From: CAZNVG01 sp964576475
Lineage (GTDB): Bacteria; Patescibacteriota; Saccharimonadia; Saccharimonadales; CAZNVG01
Direction: 5' to 3'
DNA: 64,000 nt
Assembly (NCBI GenBank): GCA_964576475.1
Contig: CAZNVG010000003.1
Span: forward strand, 1-64,000
The notes beneath the pieces were generated by a model that did not search any database, was not told where the DNA came from, and saw nothing but the letters and a program-made list of their open reading frames with translations. A program made the translations under genes and the position numbers. Numbering within the stretch: position 1 is the stretch's first letter; each line of letters starts with the position of its first letter. This document shows, one piece after another, positions 60,077-64,000 of this stretch.

Positions 60077-61033
60077 ATGCCAACACAATCCAACTCCACT
60101 AAACAACACTACATAGGCAGCAGCGGTGTATTGAATCTCATCCGAGATCGGTCAAAGAACCTCAAAACACCCAAAAACTTAAAACTAGCACTTGTCGTGG
60201 AGGGCGGTGGTTTCAAAGGCATTTACACAGGTGCAATGCTCGCCGAGCTGGAAGCCTCTGGTATATCACCGAGCATTTTTGATTTCATCGTTGGTTCCTC
60301 CGCCGGCAGTTTCAATGCTGCATATTATATTGCAGGACAAGCGCAAAAAGGGGTCTGTGTTTATGCTGATCATTTACACCAAAATAAGTTTCTGAACTAC
60401 ATGGGTTGGTTGCAGGGTAGACCGATCATGAATCTAGATGTACTTTTCTCAATCACCTCAAATGCGGTGCCGTTAAATTGGCGGCGAGTTGTGAATGCTA
60501 GGAAATTGTATGTAGTGGCAACCGAACCGCATAGTAGTCGACCGCATCTGCTAGGTCCTGCTACAACACAGTCTGAATTACTTGAACATGTCAGGCTATC
60601 TGCGCATGTACCATACATATCAGGCAAATTACCTCGTCGAGCTGAAGGACCTTTGTTTGACGGTAGTTTCTTGGCGCCACTTCCAATCGAACAAGCAGCT
60701 GACCTTGGCGCTACGCATGTGCTTGCATTGTCCACGCGACAGCTCAACTCTTGGCGCAGCTGCCTGAAGTCAACTGAAAAAATTGCACTTAAAGCTGTTG
60801 GTCGACGCTATCCAAACTTCGAAAAAGCGATTAATGATCACGTTGCGCTGAATCCCTATCGAGTACAGCGTCATTTGAAGGCTATGACAGGCAGCAGCTC
60901 ATCGATGTCATTATGTGTAGTGGATAGTCCCAGTACACCGAAGGTGCGTCGTACTGAGAATCGTACAACGGTGTTACGTCAAGCACTTGAAGCAGGGCGA
61001 GAATCCATGCGCCTTATTCTCGATGCTCGCTAA
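60077..61033 (+). CDS. Patatin-like phospholipase
   Basis: 318 residues. VVEGGGFKGIYTGAMLAEL is the oxyanion Gly loop, VGSSAGSFNAAY the G-x-S-x-G nucleophile and PLFDGSFLAPLPI the D-G catalytic Asp. YjjU-like bacterial patatins hydrolyse acyl esters of lipids. In this neighbourhood it could release fatty acids for the FadD-like/OleA route; that is inference. Overlaps the zincin gene by 4 nt. Confidence 0.85.
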   Translation: MPTQSNSTKQHYIGSSGVLNLIRDRSKNLKTPKNLKLALVVEGGGFKGIYTGAMLAELEASGISPSIFDFIVGSSAGSFNAAYYIAGQAQKGVCVYADHLHQNKFLNYMGWLQGRPIMNLDVLFSITSNAVPLNWRRVVNARKLYVVATEPHSSRPHLLGPATTQSELLEHVRLSAHVPYISGKLPRRAEGPLFDGSFLAPLPIEQAADLGATHVLALSTRQLNSWRSCLKSTEKIALKAVGRRYPNFEKAINDHVALNPYRVQRHLKAMTGSSSSMSLCVVDSPSTPKVRRTENRTTVLRQALEAGRESMRLILDAR

Positions 61034-61410
61034 GGTTTGTTCTGCAGCTCTTCTATGCGTCCGTGTCCGAGTCCGAAATGATGCGCCACTTCGTGCCATA
61101 CCGTCCTTCGCACGCGAGCCCTAATTACTTCGGGAGAGTCAGATATTGATTCGAGAGGATGTTTGAATATCGTGATTTTGTCGGGAAGTACAAGATTATA
61201 ATTCATACCACGCGCGGTTAGCGGTATACCCTCGTACAGTCCGAAAAGTGTCTGATGGTTACTCAGTCTGAGTTTGGCGCGCTGCTCCTCTGTTGGGTTG
61301 TCTTCAATGATGAAAGCCACATTTCTCATCGCACTTAAATACTTTTCAGGTAAAGAGTCGATCGACTCTGATACCCAGCGTTCGAATTCTTTATTGTCGA
61401 TCGTAGCCAT
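61030..61410 (-). CDS. Metallopeptidase-family (HExxH) protein
   Basis: 126 residues. The Zn motif is VWHEVAHHFGLGHGRIEEL at the C-terminal end, preceded by LSDPDKITIFKHP-like strands, as in the small possible-metalloprotease family (DUF1025 type) widespread in Gram-positives. No known substrate. Start ATG 61410 is fixed by the -10 box 6 nt upstream. Confidence 0.82.
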   Translation of the reverse strand: MATIDNKEFERWVSESIDSLPEKYLSAMRNVAFIIEDNPTEEQRAKLRLSNHQTLFGLYEGIPLTARGMNYNLVLPDKITIFKHPLESISDSPEVIRARVRRTVWHEVAHHFGLGHGRIEELQNKP

Positions 61411-61416
61411 GAATCG

Positions 61417-61425
61417 ATGATATCA
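61417..61425 (-). promoter_or_regulatory. Extended -10 box, leaderless start of the metallopeptidase gene
   Basis: TG-A-TATCAT, 6 nt (CGATTC), then ATG 61410 on the minus strand. Confidence 0.6.
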
Positions 61426-61476
61426 GCAAGAGATGCTTATGCTACTATGAAACAAACAAAGTAAAGGTGTGACCAC

Positions 61477-63915
61477 TTGGCGAAGCCCGGCTCTAATTAC
61501 CCTTCAGAAAAACATCCGATTGGTGGCGAAGTACATCACGCGCATAAGCGTCGTGGGAGAAGGCTGCGATGGTTGCTATGGCTTTTTGTTCTGAGTGCCT
61601 TTGTTCTGGGCGGTCTTGTGGGATGGAAACTGAAAGATTTACGGTCTCAGGGTCGCGACGCCAAAGTCGCAATTGGCAAGATCGTTAATCTTCGATCTGT
61701 TAATCAGTCACAGCGTTCAATCTCATCAAACTATGGCTTTAATGTCTCATATGACAGTGACCTAATTGAGGCTGAGGCGACACTACTCGAGGGAGACAAG
61801 CAAGTAGCCGTGCCCCAGGATAGCATTCAGCCTTCAGCTGATTATCTTAGGCTGTTGTTTTACCCAAGAAGTATTGCAACTCCAACAGGTAATTTTCATT
61901 TTTCTGAGCTGGAACTTGCAACCGACACTAATCCAAGCTTCTTTGCGCAAAGTAAGGTTGTATACGGAAATGATCTGAGTGACATAGAGCTTGCTACGAA
62001 ATATTTCGAACCAAAGGCGGCCGACAAAATAGTTCCAACTCTTTTGACTCTCAGCGAGGAAACAATAGGAGGTGTCGTTTATCGTAAGCTGACATACGAG
62101 ATCATTGATAGTCATTTTGTAACTACGAAGCAAACGCTCGTGCAATACATAACAGTCCAGAACGGCCTGCCGTATCTATTTAAGCTAACGACCACAAGTA
62201 AATCGAGTGAGGGTGAAATAGAGCATTTGAACGCAGTCCTTAAGTCGGTAACATTCTCTAAACCTACTAAGACGACCGAAACAACATCTATCGGCGGCTC
62301 TGTGTCACTTGCCTCGTCTGATACGCCTGAAGGGCTTGTGAACGTACCAAGCTCACTGTCTGGCGAGACAGCGCTGCGAATTGTCGCTAAGGCGCAGCCG
62401 GCCGTAGTGCGTATCGCAAGCATTAACTGTATGGATCTAGAGATAAAAAAACCAAACAAGCAGCCAGGGATGACTATAAAAAACGCTTGCGGTGTTGTTA
62501 CTGGCAGCGGCTCGATAGTTAGTCGCGATGGTTATATAAGTACAAACGGTCATGTAGTAAAGGTGAAGCCAAACGAAGCATTCAGTACTTACATTGGACT
62601 CGCTACCCAGTCTCAGGACTTTGAGCCACTAAAATTGTACTTACGCTATTTGGTTGATGCTGGCATCATGAGTGCCGATCAGATTAACGGATTACTCGAT
62701 GCGTTAAATGCCGGCGATGAGACCGCTGGCGAAAAGTTATTGCTAGCTGCCGAGAGTATTCCCGCCGACAATATAGTTGCCACCAATGAGCAGAATAACT
62801 ACGCTATTCAACTTGGTGACAAACCAGTAAAACCTAAGCTTGCTGGTACTAAAGCGGAGTTTGATTACTCCGATACTATCGTAAAAGCTGACTTGGTAGA
62901 TTATGATTTTGATCCCAATTCCGCAGTTGCTGGCAAGCAAGATCTTAGCGAAGCAAAAACTTCTGATGTAGCAGTACTGAAAATAGTGTCAGGCGATTAC
63001 CCAACAATAAAGCTTGGTTCAATTGATAGACTCGCACTCGATTCGCTTATAACAGCCATTGGGTTCCCAGCCTTCGTTGATGGTGGACTTCAAACAACAA
63101 AGACAAAAACGTTTCCGTCTGCGACACAAGGCTCAGTGCTGCAAATCGCCTCAGATTCAACAGTAGGCGATAGAAAGATTGTTCTCGCGAGTCTGCCAAT
63201 TGCACAGGGTAATAGTGGGGGGCCTGCATTAGATGCTGAGGGTAAACAAGTCGGCCTTACGACGTATAGTACAGAATCTGCCGATCCAGAAGCAGGCATA
63301 TCTAAGTTCTCAACTGGAGGAATTCTACGAGATATCGCTGACTACAAAGCGCTGCTAAGCAAGAACGGAATTGTTCTGAATGCCGATAGTGAAATTAGTA
63401 ATATCTGGGATACGGCAATAAACGATTTTGCACAAGCTCATTATAAGGACGCCGTAGAAAACTTTGCTCTCGTGAAGCAGAAATACCCAGCCAACTATCT
63501 AGCTCAGCCATTTATCGATCTTTCGAACGCCAAAATTGCGAGCGGACTTGATGCTTCGCCGTCTGATTCGTATGTTTCATATTTGCTTGGTGCGACTGGT
63601 GTCGTGACATTCGCAGCGTGTGTCATTGGTGTTATGCTCGTTTTGCACGCTCGTCGCGGTACGCGATTATTCGTGCAGCAACATATGCCCGTTGGCGATG
63701 TTCCTGTAATGCCATATGTAGCACCGGCTGTAGTAGCTCCACAGCAAGTGTTGCCGCAACAGCCGACTCAGCAATATGTTGCCCAGCCGGTATACGCGCC
63801 ACCACCAACCCAACAGCCAGCACCAGTCGTTCAGACTATAGAAGGAATAAACTCGCCAAGCCAACCGGGTCAGGTAGTTAGTCCGACCCGGCCACCTCAG
63901 CAAAATGCTCCGTAA
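61477..63915 (+). CDS. Membrane-anchored trypsin-like (S1/HtrA-type) protease
   Basis: 812 residues from TTG 61477. A basic N-terminus and a helix at about 33-52, an outer domain (60-290), then the protease: YISTNGHVVKV (His near 357), TSDVAVLKI (Asp near 497) and AQGNSGGPAL (Ser near 578). About 110 residues lie between His and Asp, far more than the roughly 30 in HtrA, so there is an extra insert. A second helix near 703-728 is followed by a Pro/Gln/Val tail of 75 residues. No PDZ domain is apparent. Both ends are therefore cytosolic with the protease outside. Confidence 0.85.
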   Translation: MAKPGSNYPSEKHPIGGEVHHAHKRRGRRLRWLLWLFVLSAFVLGGLVGWKLKDLRSQGRDAKVAIGKIVNLRSVNQSQRSISSNYGFNVSYDSDLIEAEATLLEGDKQVAVPQDSIQPSADYLRLLFYPRSIATPTGNFHFSELELATDTNPSFFAQSKVVYGNDLSDIELATKYFEPKAADKIVPTLLTLSEETIGGVVYRKLTYEIIDSHFVTTKQTLVQYITVQNGLPYLFKLTTTSKSSEGEIEHLNAVLKSVTFSKPTKTTETTSIGGSVSLASSDTPEGLVNVPSSLSGETALRIVAKAQPAVVRIASINCMDLEIKKPNKQPGMTIKNACGVVTGSGSIVSRDGYISTNGHVVKVKPNEAFSTYIGLATQSQDFEPLKLYLRYLVDAGIMSADQINGLLDALNAGDETAGEKLLLAAESIPADNIVATNEQNNYAIQLGDKPVKPKLAGTKAEFDYSDTIVKADLVDYDFDPNSAVAGKQDLSEAKTSDVAVLKIVSGDYPTIKLGSIDRLALDSLITAIGFPAFVDGGLQTTKTKTFPSATQGSVLQIASDSTVGDRKIVLASLPIAQGNSGGPALDAEGKQVGLTTYSTESADPEAGISKFSTGGILRDIADYKALLSKNGIVLNADSEISNIWDTAINDFAQAHYKDAVENFALVKQKYPANYLAQPFIDLSNAKIASGLDASPSDSYVSYLLGATGVVTFAACVIGVMLVLHARRGTRLFVQQHMPVGDVPVMPYVAPAVVAPQQVLPQQPTQQYVAQPVYAPPPTQQPAPVVQTIEGINSPSQPGQVVSPTRPPQQNAP

Positions 63916-63916
63916 T

Positions 63917-64000
63917 TTAGACGGAAGTGTTACGACTGCCCGTGAGCAGGTCGTATAAAAATACGACAAGTGCTATGACTAGTACGAGATGTATAAGTCC
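63917..64000 (-). CDS. Small membrane protein, lmo0937/DUF5670-like (5' partial)
   Basis: The last 27 codons of a minus-strand gene that runs off the right edge: GLIHLVLVIALVVFLYDLLTG then SRNTSV. The GGLIHxxLVIAxVVxLxxLxxG ending is typical of the 50-residue lmo0937 membrane family. Function unknown. Its stop faces the protease stop. Confidence 0.55.
   Translation of the reverse strand, partial: GLIHLVLVIALVVFLYDLLTGSRNTSV

Noticed and set aside
1..64000. tRNA or rRNA genes and CRISPR arrays
   Set aside because: No T-loop-plus-acceptor pattern, rRNA stretch or regularly spaced repeat was found on either strand; a weak tRNA cannot be excluded by eye.

Overview
The window reads as a chromosome segment of a small, compact, Gram-positive-walled bacterium of the Candidate Phyla Radiation, most likely a Saccharibacteria (TM7) relative. 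This is an inference, because no rRNA or tRNA gene is present to settle it. The support is: very short spacers, at least nine tail-to-tail gene overlaps, a sparse fermentative metabolism (enolase, phosphoglycerate mutase, D-lactate-type dehydrogenase), many single-membrane exported proteins, an LPXTG-like wall anchor, and UGA used as an ordinary stop, which argues against Gracilibacteria and Absconditabacteria. Two runs of ten Ns (14447-14456 and 40669-40678) are scaffold joins that interrupt genes.

Layout. 1-8 kb: small housekeeping and hypothetical genes (HD hydrolase, HTH protein, VanX-like dipeptidase, pyrophosphatase, sugar transferase, rhodanese, HAD). 8-14 kb: a lone B12-type acyl-CoA mutase beside coaD and coaE, then an M23 peptidase and a CYTH-uridine kinase-CYTH fusion. 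14-25 kb: nucleoside salvage, folD, a receiver-only regulator, an ATP-grasp/M20 peptidase pair, and an aminoacyl-transferase neighbourhood. 25.7-29 kb: a 7TM histidine kinase and a PKD-like wall protein. 29.2-32.5 kb: a strikingly GC-rich two-gene island bounded by related inverted arms, with a large highly structured non-coding RNA next to it. 32.7-39.4 kb: metG, tatD, cysteine desulfurase and mnmA, interrupted at 37.4-38.4 kb by a second small island of two membrane proteins that share a covarying 5'UTR hairpin. 39.4-49.3 kb: a dolichol/phytol-kinase-like protein, a solute-binding protein, an LmbE deacetylase, an AlkD-like protein, glycolysis and purD. 49.4-60 kb: a cluster containing recognisable OleA, OleB, OleC and OleD homologues (head-to-head hydrocarbon/beta-lactone biosynthesis) mixed with its own acyl carrier protein, phosphopantetheinyl transferase, cytochrome P450, acyl-CoA/ACP ligase and glycosyltransferase. 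60-64 kb: patatin, a zincin and a large membrane-anchored trypsin-like protease.

Gene expression. Many genes that begin a transcription unit have an extended -10 box (TG-N-TANNNT) only 6-7 nt before the start codon and no Shine-Dalgarno sequence, so their mRNAs should be leaderless. Three minus-strand units instead have an attenuator: a tiny, probably leaderless or nearly leaderless, leader peptide whose end or immediate downstream sequence can pair with the 5' arm of an intrinsic terminator. They precede the VanX-like dipeptidase, the HAD/nucleoside hydrolase pair and the ATP-grasp/M20 peptidase pair. The GC-rich island genes and the second-island genes are different again: they use -35/-10 promoters, long structured leaders and strong Shine-Dalgarno sequences.

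The most interesting parts are the Ole-type cluster, the roughly 600-nt structured RNA with its GC-rich neighbour island, the leader-peptide attenuators and the leaderless promoter pattern. All functional calls come from reading motifs; no database search was run.
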